From: Sulfuricurvum sp.
Lineage (GTDB): Bacteria > Campylobacterota > Campylobacteria > Campylobacterales > Sulfurimonadaceae
Direction: 5' to 3'
DNA: 64,000 nucleotides
NCBI RefSeq assembly: GCF_030691015.1
Contig: NZ_JAUYFF010000002.1
Span: 1-64,000, forward strand
Below the pieces are notes generated by a model. That model made no database searches. It saw nothing but the letters and a program-made list of their open reading frames with translations, and was not told the origin of the DNA. Made by a program: the position numbers and the translations under genes. Shown here piece by piece: positions 52,622 through 62,324 of this stretch. Position 1 is the stretch's first letter, and each line of letters begins with the position of its first letter.

Positions 52622-53383
52622 TCATCTTACCTTGGTAATAACGTGAAAATAGGCAGGATTTTTACCGTAAAAGTAAGGTTCGATGACGGCACTTTGATAA
52701 CCGCTGGCTTTAGTGATTGAGATCACTTTTCCCACTTTCAGCCCTGCCATAAAGATACGGTCGAGCCCTGAAGTGAGTACTTCATCTCCAACCTTTATAG
52801 GAATCCATGTCGGGATAAATTCGACTATCAAACGGCGTGAATTATTTCCCCTTACAATCCCCGGTGCCATAGAAACTCCTACATTAACGGCATAGGAGCT
52901 TTTGACGTCACCGTTTAAGAGGGCAATAGGACGTTTATTTTTAGAGACAACTATCCCTGCCGCATAACCGCGATAGAGGAGTCCGTAAACCCGTTTCGGA
53001 TCAAATTTTTCCATCTCAATCCATACTCGGTGAGGATCTCCGAAACGGACATAGGAGAGGGTTCGAACCAAACTGGTATCAGGGGTGATACGGAAACTGC
53101 TGTTGTGTTCTTGAAGAAGTTTTTGATATTCATCGGCGACTTGATGAAGATTCAGTAACTCTTGTTCGTAAAAACGATTTTTTTGACGCAGATCGATAAT
53201 GGTTCTTTGCTGGTTAAAATGCTCATCAACGGCGCGTTGAATACTCTCAACACCATCCAAATACGATGATTTAATTGCAAGGTTTAATCGCAGTATAGGG
53301 GATTGTAAAAAATTAGTAAAATAGAGTACTCCCCCTACCAAAACACTAAGGAGTACAGCGATTGTTAACGCTTGTTTATTCAT
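52622..53383 (-). CDS. mreC: Rod shape-determining protein MreC
   Basis: A 253-residue MreC with one N-terminal membrane helix (residues 6-24), a coiled coil (about 55-95) and a periplasmic two-barrel domain with VRTLSYVRFGDPHRVWIEMEKFDPK and KVGDEVLTSGLDRIFMAGLKVGKV. It scaffolds the elongasome outside the inner membrane. The start overlaps mreB by 8 bases. Confidence 0.93.
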   Translation of the reverse strand: MNKQALTIAVLLSVLVGGVLYFTNFLQSPILRLNLAIKSSYLDGVESIQRAVDEHFNQQRTIIDLRQKNRFYEQELLNLHQVADEYQKLLQEHNSSFRITPDTSLVRTLSYVRFGDPHRVWIEMEKFDPKRVYGLLYRGYAAGIVVSKNKRPIALLNGDVKSSYAVNVGVSMAPGIVRGNNSRRLIVEFIPTWIPIKVGDEVLTSGLDRIFMAGLKVGKVISITKASGYQSAVIEPYFYGKNPAYFHVITKVR

Positions 53384-54413
53384 TATCGAAGAGTTCGTGG
53401 AGTTGGTCGATCTCTTCTAATGCGCGTCCGGTTCCGCGTGCAACACACAAGAGCGGCTCATCGGCTACGTACACCGGAATTTTGATAATTTCAGAGAGGT
53501 ATTTATCGAGTTGGCGGATAAGCGCCCCACCACCTGTGAGGATAACACCGTTGTTGACGATATCCCCTGCCAAATCCGGCGGCATATTTTCAAGTACGTC
53601 ACGTAGCGCTTCGAGAATCTCTTTGAGCGGCTCACGCATCGCTTCGCGGGCATCTTCGCTGGAGAGTTCGATCGACGTAAGAAGACCCTCAACTTGGTCA
53701 CGCCCGTTGATGATCATTTTCAGCTCTTGAGCAAGAGGCATTGCGGTACCGATATTGATTTTAATATCTTCCGCGATACGCTCGCCGATGAGGAGATTGT
53801 ATTTACGTTTAATATAGTCCATGATAGCACGGTCGATTTTATCCCCTGCAACACGGATAGATCGGCAAAGAACGAGTCCTCCGAGTGAGATAACACCGAT
53901 TTCAGTGGTACCCCCTCCGATATCGACGATTATATTTCCTTTAGGTTCACGGATATCGATTCCCGCACCGATCGCTGCCGCCATTGGCTCATCGATTAGG
54001 TACACTTCACGTGCTCCCGCACTCATTGCCGATTCACGAACCGCTTTACGCTCTACCTGAGTCAGGCCGTAAGGGATACAGATAATGATACGAGGGCTGA
54101 TGAGGGTAGTACGACCGTGCGCTTTTTCGATAAATTTACGGATCATTTTCTCAGTCATATCGAAATCGGCGATAACACCGTCTCTCATCGGGCGGATAGC
54201 TTTGATATTCCCCGGAGTTTTTCCTACCATCTCTTTGGCTTCGCGCCCTACGGCGAGGACACGTTGTTGACCGTATTTTTCAGTTTTTACTGCAACGACA
54301 GAAGGCTCATTGATGATTATCCCTCTCCCTTTTGAAATAACGAGGGTATTTGCTGTCCCTAAATCGATAGAGAGATCGTTTGAGAACATTCCGATAAGTT
54401 TATTAAATAGCAT
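53376..54413 (-). CDS. mreB: Rod shape-determining protein MreB
   Basis: A 345-residue bacterial actin. IDLGTANTLVISKGRGIIINEPSVVA is the phosphate-1 region. IVDIGGGTTEIGVISLGG is the phosphate-2 region, and GVILTGGGALIRQLDKYL is the adenosine motif. It forms membrane filaments that direct lateral wall growth. It lies 8 bases after clpX and overlaps mreC. Confidence 0.98.
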   Translation of the reverse strand: MLFNKLIGMFSNDLSIDLGTANTLVISKGRGIIINEPSVVAVKTEKYGQQRVLAVGREAKEMVGKTPGNIKAIRPMRDGVIADFDMTEKMIRKFIEKAHGRTTLISPRIIICIPYGLTQVERKAVRESAMSAGAREVYLIDEPMAAAIGAGIDIREPKGNIIVDIGGGTTEIGVISLGGLVLCRSIRVAGDKIDRAIMDYIKRKYNLLIGERIAEDIKINIGTAMPLAQELKMIINGRDQVEGLLTSIELSSEDAREAMREPLKEILEALRDVLENMPPDLAGDIVNNGVILTGGGALIRQLDKYLSEIIKIPVYVADEPLLCVARGTGRALEEIDQLHELFDNE

Positions 54414-54421
54414 TGACTCTC

Positions 54422-55654
54422 CTATGCACTTTTTTGCGTTGATTTTTTGATATATACAGGGGAAACTTTTTCCTCGACTACCTCTTTGGTAATGAGCACT
54501 TCATAACCGCTGTACTCCGGGAGTTCATACATTGTATCTCCCATAGTCTCTTCCATAATGGCACGAAGTCCGCGTGCTCCCGTTTTTCGAGCCAATGCTT
54601 TGGCTGCGATCGCATTTAACGCCTCATTATCAAATGTCAGCTCGACATCATCGATGGCAAAAAGTTTGGTGTATTGTTTTACCAGAGAGTTTTTCGGTTC
54701 GGTCAAGATACGAACCATCTCCTCTTCGGTGATTTTATTGAGTGACGCAATAATCGGTAAACGTCCGATCAGCTCAGGAATAAGGCCGTAGCTGACCAAA
54801 TCATCCGGTTCGACATTTTCGAAACTGTCATCGATATCGGTAGTACTTCGTTTGTCGTGACCGAAGCCCATGACATTGGCTCCCTTTTTCCGCTCTAAAA
54901 TCTGTCCGAGACCGTCAAATGCACCGCCGCAGATGAAAAGGATACCGGAAGTATCGATTTGGATGAAGTCTTGATTCGGGTGTTTACGACCCCCCTTAGG
55001 AGGGATGTTGACCACGGCACCTTCGATAATTTTAAGGAGTGCCTGTTGTACTCCCTCACCCGAAACGTCACGGGTGATAGAGCGATTTTCACTCATTCTG
55101 GAAATTTTATCGATCTCGTCAATAAAGACAATCCCCTGCTGCGCCCGCTCAACATCACCATCAGCCGCTTGGAGGAGCTTAGTCAGGATGTTTTCGACAT
55201 CTTCTCCGACGTATCCCGCTTCGGTGAGGCTGGTGGCATCGGCAATAGCGATCGGGACGTTGAGGACGCGGGCAATCGTTTGTGCCATTAATGTTTTACC
55301 GCTTCCGGTCGGTCCGATAAGGAGGACATTCGATTTGGCAATTTCGGTTTCATCTTCGACAAGGGTATGTTTGAAAATACGCTTGTAGTGATTATAAACC
55401 GCGACAGAGAGGAGCTTACGCGCCCGCTGTTGTCCGATAATGTATTGCCCCAAAAAGGTATTAAGCTCTTTCGGAGTTAGAAGCTCGGTACTTTTGTGCT
55501 CATGGGTAGTTGTATTTTCTCCCTCCGTATCACCAAACATGATCTTATAGGCTGAAAAGACACAGTTTTTACAAATATAGACATTTGTTCCGGCAATAAG
55601 CGGGTTGTGATCGCTCTCTGCCGCGTCACAGAAACTGCAATGGCGATGAATCAT
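54422..55654 (-). CDS. clpX: ATP-dependent Clp protease ATP-binding subunit
   Basis: A 410-residue AAA+ unfoldase. The N-terminal zinc-binding domain shows CSFC...CKNC spacing ([15 protein letters not shown], then NVYICKNCV). Walker A is [13 protein letters not shown] and Walker B is [11 protein letters not shown] pore loop (GYVGEDVE) and ClpP-docking loop (around IGF-like [11 protein letters not shown] region) follow. It unfolds tagged proteins for ClpP. The stop of lpxA overlaps its ATG by four bases. Confidence 0.97.
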   Translation of the reverse strand: MIHRHCSFCDAAESDHNPLIAGTNVYICKNCVFSAYKIMFGDTEGENTTTHEHKSTELLTPKELNTFLGQYIIGQQRARKLLSVAVYNHYKRIFKHTLVEDETEIAKSNVLLIGPTGSGKTLMAQTIARVLNVPIAIADATSLTEAGYVGEDVENILTKLLQAADGDVERAQQGIVFIDEIDKISRMSENRSITRDVSGEGVQQALLKIIEGAVVNIPPKGGRKHPNQDFIQIDTSGILFICGGAFDGLGQILERKKGANVMGFGHDKRSTTDIDDSFENVEPDDLVSYGLIPELIGRLPIIASLNKITEEEMVRILTEPKNSLVKQYTKLFAIDDVELTFDNEALNAIAAKALARKTGARGLRAIMEETMGDTMYELPEYSGYEVLITKEVVEEKVSPVYIKKSTQKSA

Positions 55655-56436
55655 GATTGATTCCTTTCATAGGGGATACCCCGTTTGGTATTGACAATAA
55701 AAGTACAAAGATTTTTAACGAGTTCACTCGTTGCCTCTTGGAGCAAAGCGCTTGCTTGTTCTTGAAGAGGTTTGCCCGATTCAAATAATTCACGATAGGC
55801 TGAACGAAGGGCATCAATATCGGCACGTTCGACATGACGGCGTAATCCGTTGAGATTAAGACCGCGAAGAACCGCGCGATTTCCCTCCGCCAAACAATAC
55901 GGAGGTACGTCTTGAGAGAGCGCGGATGCCCCTGCGATCATAGCGTAATCACCGATTTTGACGAACTGATGTACAGGTGTCATTCCGCCGATAACGGCGT
56001 AGTTCCCCATCTCAACATGTCCGGCCAGAGTTGCGGCATTGGCAAGGATGCAGTGGTCTCCAATAATGACGTCATGCCCTAAATGGACATATCCCATAAA
56101 GAGATTGTCGTTTCCGACAACAGTTTTGCCGCCGCCGCCTGCTGTTCCCGGATTGAAAAGGGTAAACTCGCGGATTTTGTTGCGATCACCGATGATGAGT
56201 TCAACTTCTTCTCCGGCATATTTCAAATCTTGTGGGATTGAACCCAATACGGCATGGGAAAAAATATCGTTGTATTCACCGATGGTGGTGTTGCCGTAGA
56301 TGCAGGCACTTGCGGCGATTTTTGTTCCCCGTCCGATTTTGGCTTTACCCGAGATAAAGCAAAACGGACCGATTTCGACATCCTCGCCGATAACTGCACC
56401 CTCTTCGATAATGGCGTGTGGTGAAATCAAGCTCAT
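55651..56436 (-). CDS. lpxA: UDP-N-acetylglucosamine acyltransferase
   Basis: A 261-residue left-handed beta-helix enzyme with many hexapeptide repeats (for example [21 protein letters not shown]). The catalytic His lies in [30 protein letters not shown] (in parts), and the C-terminal helical domain contains [12 protein letters not shown]. It puts the first acyl chain on UDP-GlcNAc in lipid A synthesis. It is 5 bases after fabZ, the usual partner. Confidence 0.97.
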   Translation of the reverse strand: MSLISPHAIIEEGAVIGEDVEIGPFCFISGKAKIGRGTKIAASACIYGNTTIGEYNDIFSHAVLGSIPQDLKYAGEEVELIIGDRNKIREFTLFNPGTAGGGGKTVVGNDNLFMGYVHLGHDVIIGDHCILANAATLAGHVEMGNYAVIGGMTPVHQFVKIGDYAMIAGASALSQDVPPYCLAEGNRAVLRGLNLNGLRRHVERADIDALRSAYRELFESGKPLQEQASALLQEATSELVKNLCTFIVNTKRGIPYERNQS

Positions 56437-56441
56437 ACGAC

Positions 56442-56885
56442 CTACTTATCTACGATCATTGCTTTGAGTTCAGCCTCACTGACAAGTGCATCGTCAACGT
56501 AAGCTTTCCCCTCAAGCACCCAAATCGATCCTTTGTGTTTAACGACGCTCATTCGGTATTCCAAACGATCTCCCGGACGGACTGGGGCGCGAAATTTTGC
56601 ACCGTCGATACTCATAAAGTAGACCACTTTGTGCGCCGCTTCTTCTTCGGTCATATCCATGCTCTGGAAAGCGAGGATTCCGCCGGCTTGTGCCATACCT
56701 TCTAAGATCATAACACCCGGATAGATCGGGTGACCCGGAAAATGTCCTTCGAAAATTTGCTCGCCGATCGTAACATTTTTGAATCCGATAAGGGATTCAT
56801 TCGGAGTAAGAGAAGTAACACGGTCAACCAGTAAAAAAGGGAATCTGTGGGGTAAAATTTTTTGAATTTGAACAACATCTATCAT
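56442..56885 (-). CDS. fabZ: 3-hydroxyacyl-[acyl-carrier-protein] dehydratase
   Basis: About 147 residues from the ATG at 56885, the usual FabZ length; the ORF track adds 11 residues from a TTG. The hot-dog fold motif is [13 protein letters not shown] at the N-terminus, with catalytic His and Glu in [25 protein letters not shown]. It removes water from hydroxyacyl-ACP in fatty-acid synthesis. It starts the minus-strand run fabZ-lpxA-clpX-mreB-mreC-carB. Confidence 0.96.
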   Translation of the reverse strand: MIDVVQIQKILPHRFPFLLVDRVTSLTPNESLIGFKNVTIGEQIFEGHFPGHPIYPGVMILEGMAQAGGILAFQSMDMTEEEAAHKVVYFMSIDGAKFRAPVRPGDRLEYRMSVVKHKGSIWVLEGKAYVDDALVSEAELKAMIVDK

Positions 56886-56971
56886 ATTTTGGGACACCTT
56901 GGGTAAAAAATCTCCCAATTTTACCGAAAAAATGGTTAATCAGTGATAATAAGTTTTCAAACCTTTAGCAT

Positions 56972-58570
56972 CTACTTTTTAAAGGCTCGTTGTACCAGTA
57001 AATCCGCTACTTCAAAGCTGGCATCCACAAACTCCAATTCCGGCAGATCCCGCATACTTTTTCGCTCTTCGACACTGTCGATTTTGACGATAATATTGGC
57101 CTCTTTGTCATAGCCTAGTACCGCTTCACTGATAAGACGACGGTTTTGTTCGCTGCTCATCGTGATGATAATCGCCTGAGCTTCTTTCACCCTCAACGAT
57201 TCCAAAACGGGGAGTTTGTTTAAGTGGCCGAAGTAGGCCATATATCCCAGCTTTCTAGCGTGTAAAACGTGTTTGAGGTTATCAGAGATGATAATGAAAT
57301 TGGCTCCCTTGGATTGCAGTGATGCGGCGACAATCTTCCCCAGCATTGCAAACCCTGCAACGATAATATGCTCTTTGCGCTCGATGGGGGTAATGACGTC
57401 CGATTCGTAAAACTCTTTTTCAAAATAAGAGGAGAGTTTATAGATGTTTCCGATAATAAACGGGGTGAGAATCATCGAGATAACACTCACAAGTATCAGA
57501 AAACTTGCCATCTCTTCGCTGATCAGTTTTTCTGCCCCCGCCAAAGCAAAAATAGCAAAAGAGAATTCTCCGATCTGTGCGAGGGAGAGGGCTGTTTTTG
57601 CTGAGGTATTTTTATCGGAGTTGCGTCTTATAATCGCGTAGATGACGAGTGCTTTAAAGAGCATGGCAAAGGCAAAAATAAAAATGATAATATGGATATT
57701 TTCGGCAAAATAGAGCATATCGATTTTCGTCCCCACCCCGAAGAAAAAGGCACCTAAGAGGAGGTCTTTATAGCTGGCAATATCCGATTCGACTTTAACG
57801 TTGTAACGGGTATCGGCGATAATCATCCCTGCGATAAATGCCCCAAGCGAATAGGTAAAACCCATACTGTGAGCGAGAAGTGCCGCACCGATGAGGATAG
57901 AAAAAACCGAACCTAAAAAAAGCTCTTCAAGCTCGGTTTTAGCGGAAAATTGCAAGAGGGAATTAACGATTTTATCCCCTATCGTAAACATAAAGACGAC
58001 GACGAAGAGGGCAGAAAGAATCGTTTTTATCAGTACTTCACCTAGTGAGAGAGTGTCGTTGGACAAAAAGGTAATAAGCAATAAAATAGGGATAACGGCG
58101 AGGTCTTGAAAGATCAAAATCCCCATCGATTTTTGCCCGTAGGGTGTGTGGATGTCCTTGGACTCTTTGAGATAGGTTAGGACAATGGCGGTGGAGGAGA
58201 GGGAAAACGCCAGTGAGATGATGAGTGAGGTGTTGAAATTTAGATGAAATAGATAGTGGGAAAGTAAAAAGATCACGACGACACTCAGGAGCACTTGCAA
58301 TGCTCCGTTGGTAAGAAGGATCTCTTTCATCTTTTTGATTTTATCCAGACTCAGCTCCAGTCCGATAGTAAACATCAAAAAGACAATCCCGAATTCCCCG
58401 ATAAAATCGAGTGAATCGTTTGCGGAACCGTTGAACCCGAAAAGGGTACTGATAATCGTCCCCGTCGCAATGTAGCCGATGATATGCGAGATGCCGAACC
58501 GTTTTAGGATGATGTTGAGGACGGTTGCGATGGCAACAGTCAAAAAGATTGATAAGAGTAACTTTTCCAT
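56972..58570 (-). CDS. CPA2-family K+/H+ antiporter with TrkA-N domain
   Basis: About 532 residues from the ATG at 58570; the ORF-track TTG lies on a TATAAT -10 box, so it is not a likely start. Twelve or so membrane helices are present with GYIATGTIISTLFG, LMFTIGLELSLDKIK and SLSSTAIVLTYL, which are KefB/KefC family marks. The C-terminal TrkA-N nucleotide-binding domain (about 400-530) has IIVAGFAMLGKIVAASL. It exchanges K+ or Na+ for protons. The message may have only a short leader. Confidence 0.88.
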   Translation of the reverse strand: MEKLLLSIFLTVAIATVLNIILKRFGISHIIGYIATGTIISTLFGFNGSANDSLDFIGEFGIVFLMFTIGLELSLDKIKKMKEILLTNGALQVLLSVVVIFLLSHYLFHLNFNTSLIISLAFSLSSTAIVLTYLKESKDIHTPYGQKSMGILIFQDLAVIPILLLITFLSNDTLSLGEVLIKTILSALFVVVFMFTIGDKIVNSLLQFSAKTELEELFLGSVFSILIGAALLAHSMGFTYSLGAFIAGMIIADTRYNVKVESDIASYKDLLLGAFFFGVGTKIDMLYFAENIHIIIFIFAFAMLFKALVIYAIIRRNSDKNTSAKTALSLAQIGEFSFAIFALAGAEKLISEEMASFLILVSVISMILTPFIIGNIYKLSSYFEKEFYESDVITPIERKEHIIVAGFAMLGKIVAASLQSKGANFIIISDNLKHVLHARKLGYMAYFGHLNKLPVLESLRVKEAQAIIITMSSEQNRRLISEAVLGYDKEANIIVKIDSVEERKSMRDLPELEFVDASFEVADLLVQRAFKK

Positions 58571-58632
58571 ATGGATATTATAGTGCAAGGTTCGTGCTAA
58601 GGGTGGTTAAAAAGTGGGCGGTTGTCTAATTG

Positions 58633-59715
58633 TCACTCAGTAATAATGAGACGCTCCCTCGTATCATCATACGTTTTTGTCTCTAAAACGAGAGTGATTT
58701 TAGCGGTCGGGATCTCATCCAAGACGATAATTGCTGAGGTATTGTAAGGGTTTTTTGTTAGTTGACTACGTAAAGCTATTTCAGTCTCAATAGAGGGTGC
58801 ATTAAACATTAACTCTTTTGTATTTTTATACGACGATGAGGTAAGGGTATTGAATGTATCCAGCGTGATAAAGCGTACCTCTTCGCGGGTGAGGAAAAAT
58901 TGCCCGTCAATTTCAAAATCAATTTTTCCCTCGGTGGAGGTGCGGTTGATGGTGGAGTAGAAGAGGGGGTAAGAGGGGACGATTTCGGTGCCGACCTTTA
59001 CCGAAGATCGAATCAGGCGGTAGTTTAAAAACCGTTCTTTGAGTATGCGATACGGTGTCCCTGTATTTTCCAACTCATTGCGGCGGGTATAGAGTTCCAA
59101 ACGCTCTTCAATCGATGCAGGGAGAATCTGTTTTGAAATAGGGGAGAACATTTCGTCCATCAATCTATGCTGTTGATCGCGTTGCATAGAGAGTCCATAG
59201 AGACAGCCGCAATAGTCTTGACGGTAGAGCTGTTGTTCACGGCTGACACGTCCCTGGTCGGCGGTTCCGTTATTTTTACGGTAATCAAACGGGATAAATT
59301 TGACGCCGTGAGACGCTTCAAATGCTTCGCCGCTGCGGATCAGCTGTTCTTGGGATTTTTTGGGGCTGACGAGAAGGGTGGTGGTCATTGTCTGCTCACC
59401 CAATTCGATCGCTTTGTGAGCGCTTACTTCGAAACGGCGATCAAAGCATACTTCACAACGTGATCCCTTCTCAGGTTCGCTCTCCAAGCCGCGGACGGCG
59501 TCCATCCAGTTCTCATAATCGTATTCACCTTCTATCAGCTCAATACCCAGTTTTTGACAGCTTCGTTCAACATCGAGGAGACGGAGGCGGTATTCGCTGT
59601 AAGGATGGATATTGGGATCATAGAAGAACCCGATGAGTTTTTCATCGGGGAATTCCTGCTGTAGCTTCTCGATAAAAAAGTGAGAATCGACACTACAGCA
59701 GATATGGACTAACAT
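58633..59715 (-). CDS. queH: Epoxyqueuosine reductase QueH with C-terminal extension
   Basis: A 360-residue DUF208/QueH protein. The N-terminal domain holds the cysteine pairs MLVHICCSVDS, SRCEVCFDRR and RQDYCGCLYG, which bind the iron-sulfur and metal centre. Residues beyond about 190 form an extra domain with no motif I recognise; a long form is common in Campylobacterota. It performs the last step of queuosine synthesis in tRNA. It lies 2 bases after the cyclophilin gene. Confidence 0.88.
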   Translation of the reverse strand: MLVHICCSVDSHFFIEKLQQEFPDEKLIGFFYDPNIHPYSEYRLRLLDVERSCQKLGIELIEGEYDYENWMDAVRGLESEPEKGSRCEVCFDRRFEVSAHKAIELGEQTMTTTLLVSPKKSQEQLIRSGEAFEASHGVKFIPFDYRKNNGTADQGRVSREQQLYRQDYCGCLYGLSMQRDQQHRLMDEMFSPISKQILPASIEERLELYTRRNELENTGTPYRILKERFLNYRLIRSSVKVGTEIVPSYPLFYSTINRTSTEGKIDFEIDGQFFLTREEVRFITLDTFNTLTSSSYKNTKELMFNAPSIETEIALRSQLTKNPYNTSAIIVLDEIPTAKITLVLETKTYDDTRERLIITE

Positions 59716-59717
59716 AA

Positions 59718-60224
59718 TTAGTCGCGTGCCGCCAAAATTTCTACTTTTTCGATGGCGTCGCGCATAGCGATAGAATCAAGAACCGCCATAGACTCTTTAT
59801 CATCCGCTTCGATACCGCCGAAAACGGTATGAACACCGTCAAGGTGAGGGGTGCTGACGAAACAGATGAAGAATTGGCTTCCTCCTGTGTTCGGTCCAGC
59901 ATGCGCCATAGAGAGAGAGCCTTTGACGTGCTTGTGTTTGTTAAGAGCTGTTTCACACGGAATAGCCCAACCCGGTCCGCCTGTACCTGTGCCGTGAGGA
60001 CAACCGCCCTGAGCCATAAAGCCTGGGATTACGCGGTGGAAGTTAAGTCCGTTGTAGTAGCCGTCATTCACGAGTGCCGCGAAGTTAGCAACGGTGTTAG
60101 GAGTCTCGTCGTTATAGAGTTTGATCCACATAACCCCTTTAGCGGTGGTCATTTTAGCCCATTGATAGCTTGCCATCTCTTCGGGAGTAACGGTATAGGT
60201 TTTGAGTTCTTTGCGTCCGAACAT
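59718..60224 (-). CDS. Peptidyl-prolyl cis-trans isomerase (cyclophilin type)
   Basis: A 168-residue cytoplasmic cyclophilin. FHRVIPGFMAQGGCPHGTGTGGPG contains the catalytic Arg-Phe region, followed by GSLSMAHAGPNTGGSQFFI and HLDGVHTVFGGI. It speeds proline isomerisation in folding proteins. No signal peptide is present. It precedes queH in the same direction and diverges from the two-component genes. Confidence 0.94.
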   Translation of the reverse strand: MFGRKELKTYTVTPEEMASYQWAKMTTAKGVMWIKLYNDETPNTVANFAALVNDGYYNGLNFHRVIPGFMAQGGCPHGTGTGGPGWAIPCETALNKHKHVKGSLSMAHAGPNTGGSQFFICFVSTPHLDGVHTVFGGIEADDKESMAVLDSIAMRDAIEKVEILAARD

Positions 60225-60270
60225 GTGTCATGATCCTTGAGGGAATTTTTGAAATTATAGTAGAACAATC

Positions 60271-60299
60271 TTAACTATCAAAAGGGAATCGGTTATAAT
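60271..60299 (+). promoter_or_regulatory. Promoter of the histidine kinase/response regulator genes
   Basis: TTAACT (60271-60276) and TATAAT (60294-60299) are separated by 17 bp, 30 bases before the GTG start codon at 60330. Confidence 0.55.
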
Positions 60300-60329
60300 G
60301 AACGAAATTAATTTGGGTGATGGTGAGCA

Positions 60330-61547
60330 GTGGAATCTTGGTTGCAACGTCGGTTGAACAGTATCTCATTACGGGATCTTAATTTCTATACTATTGTATT
60401 TATCCTTTTTTTCACCGTTATTTTTTCATCATTGGTCATTTATGATGAGTATCGCGAATTTGCCAAAATTTCGAATGATTCGAGTTTTAATATGCATATT
60501 GCCGAGGGGCAGCTCCACGGTCTAAAAGGGCGGCTCATCAAAGTGATGGTGGAGATCGCTACTCTTGCTTTGATCTTATTCGGTTTTATTATCGGTATCT
60601 CCAAAATCCTTAACAGCATGATCGCACGGGATATGGAGCGGTTTATGAAGTTTTTTGAATCAGCGCATGAGAAAACGGAATTGATTCAACCCGATGAGCT
60701 TTATTTCAATGAGTTTAAACGTATGTCGGGATATGCCAACGAAATGGCGCAGACGATTCAAGAGCAAAAAGAATCTTTGCAAACCCTCAATGCCGGATTG
60801 GAAGAGAGGGTGCGATTTAAAACACAGGCGCTGCAAATCAAAAACGATGCCCTTGAAGAGGAGCAAAAATTTTCGAGAGGATTGCTGGAATCGCACAAGC
60901 AGTTTATCCGCTATGCCATCCATGAAACCCACACACCGTTGTCGGTGATTATGGCCAATATAGAGCTGTTTTCTATGAATGAAGGGCGTAATCGATATCT
61001 GGCAAAGATTGAAGCGGCAGTCAAAAATATTTTTAGTATTTATGATGATTTGAGCTATTTAGTTAAAAAAGATCAGATTGAGTATCCCAAAAAAGCGATT
61101 GACTTGGATGAATATGTTGAAAAACGGCTGGAGTTTTTCGATGAGGTTGCCCATTTCTCGAATCTTTCTTTTAATTATTTAAGACCTGAATTTCCTGCGT
61201 GGATACAGTTTAATGAAACGAAACTGCAGCGTGTGATCGATAATAATCTTACCAATGCGATCAAATATACCAAAAACGGTGAAGAGATTCGAGTCGGTGT
61301 GGAGTGTGATACGCAGGGGTGCAGGTTTTGGGTAGAGAGCCGCTCTCAAAAGATTCATGACCCGCAAAAGATTTTTGAGGCATACTATCGGGAACGGAAA
61401 AAAACAGATGGATTTGGGCTGGGGCTTAGTCTCGTCAAATCGATTTGCGATGAAGACGGTGTTGAAATCACAACCCTATCGGATAGTGAATTGACCCGTT
61501 TTGAATATCACTTTAAAAAGGGTAATCTTGAAAATACTCCTTCTTGA
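60330..61547 (+). CDS. Sensor histidine kinase
   Basis: A 405-residue kinase starting at GTG 60330. TM1 (about 19-40) and TM2 (about 72-95) enclose only about 30 periplasmic residues, so the signal may be sensed in the membrane. A coiled coil follows (about 140-180). The phospho-acceptor His is in IRYAIHETHTPLSVIM (about residue 198). The ATPase domain has VIDNNLTNAIKYTKNG and FGLGLSLVKSIC. It overlaps the response regulator gene by 20 bases. Location next to a porin and a DUF485/ActP-type gene suggests control of uptake of small organic acids. Confidence 0.87.
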   Translation: MESWLQRRLNSISLRDLNFYTIVFILFFTVIFSSLVIYDEYREFAKISNDSSFNMHIAEGQLHGLKGRLIKVMVEIATLALILFGFIIGISKILNSMIARDMERFMKFFESAHEKTELIQPDELYFNEFKRMSGYANEMAQTIQEQKESLQTLNAGLEERVRFKTQALQIKNDALEEEQKFSRGLLESHKQFIRYAIHETHTPLSVIMANIELFSMNEGRNRYLAKIEAAVKNIFSIYDDLSYLVKKDQIEYPKKAIDLDEYVEKRLEFFDEVAHFSNLSFNYLRPEFPAWIQFNETKLQRVIDNNLTNAIKYTKNGEEIRVGVECDTQGCRFWVESRSQKIHDPQKIFEAYYRERKKTDGFGLGLSLVKSICDEDGVEITTLSDSELTRFEYHFKKGNLENTPS

Positions 61548-62193
61548 AGATGAACAGATGCTCAGTGAAGCGATCACGGAGTATTTGGTTTCATCGGGAC
61601 ATCAGGTTACCTTTTATTATGACGGTTCAGATGCTCTTGATGCACTGCAAAAAGAGACATTTGATCTGCTGATACTCGATATTAACGTTCCGGGGATCGA
61701 CGGACTGGAACTTCTCGAAGAGCTTCACAAACAAAAAATCCGCCCACCCGCTATTTACATCAGCGCCCTTGTCGATATCGAGGGGATCAGCCGTGCGTAT
61801 GATCTGGGATGTTACGATTATCTCAAAAAGCCGTTTCATCTCAAAGAGCTTGCCCTTCGTATCGATAAAGTGATGCAAAGCTGTGCGATTCCCCAAAGTC
61901 ATTTGCGTCTTTCGAAGAGTTATGCGTACGATGCGTCAACCTCGACATTGCTGTGTGATAACGTAACACAGCCCCTCAGCAAGCGACAGCTTCAGATTAT
62001 CGATCTTTTAGCGCGCAATAGAGGGCGTGTGGTCGATTTTGACCAGTTTCGTAACTATGTTTGGGATGAAGAATACGTGGATAACGCGACTATACGGGCT
62101 GAAGTGAGCCGTTTAAAAAAGTCACTTAAAGAAGATTTCATCCAAAATATACGGGCATTAGGTTACATGATCGATATTCCCCGTTCCCATTAG
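61528..62193 (+). CDS. OmpR-family response regulator
   Basis: About 222 residues from the TTG at 61528, which has AAGGG 5-6 bases upstream and begins the receiver domain directly (KILLLEDEQ). The phospho-acceptor Asp lies in LLILDINVPGIDGLELLE, and the switch Lys in YLKKPFHLKEL. The C-terminal winged helix carries LSKRQLQIIDLLARN and ATIRAEVSRLKKSL. It is translated from inside the kinase gene. Tandem repeats in front of the next gene fit a binding site for this protein class. Confidence 0.9.
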   Translation: MKILLLEDEQMLSEAITEYLVSSGHQVTFYYDGSDALDALQKETFDLLILDINVPGIDGLELLEELHKQKIRPPAIYISALVDIEGISRAYDLGCYDYLKKPFHLKELALRIDKVMQSCAIPQSHLRLSKSYAYDASTSTLLCDNVTQPLSKRQLQIIDLLARNRGRVVDFDQFRNYVWDEEYVDNATIRAEVSRLKKSLKEDFIQNIRALGYMIDIPRSH

Positions 62194-62232
62194 TGCTACT
62201 TTTTTACACATCTATTCTTACTATCGAGTATT

Positions 62233-62295
62233 TTTAACGATAATTTTTTCTAATTTAACGATTGCTACGTTCATGCTACGTTTCGTTTTCATAAT
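62233..62295 (+). promoter_or_regulatory. Direct-repeat operator and -10 box of the porin gene
   Basis: TGCTACGTT occurs twice (62263-62271 and 62274-62282), 11 bp apart, one helical turn, as in PhoB/OmpR-type boxes. TTTAACGAT also occurs twice (62233-62241 and 62254-62262), 21 bp apart, and its second copy abuts the first TGCTACGTT. CATAAT (62290-62295) is the likely -10, with the repeats covering the -35 position. Confidence 0.65.
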
Positions 62296-62324
62296 GACAC
62301 TGATAAAAACTTGAAGGAGTGAGA

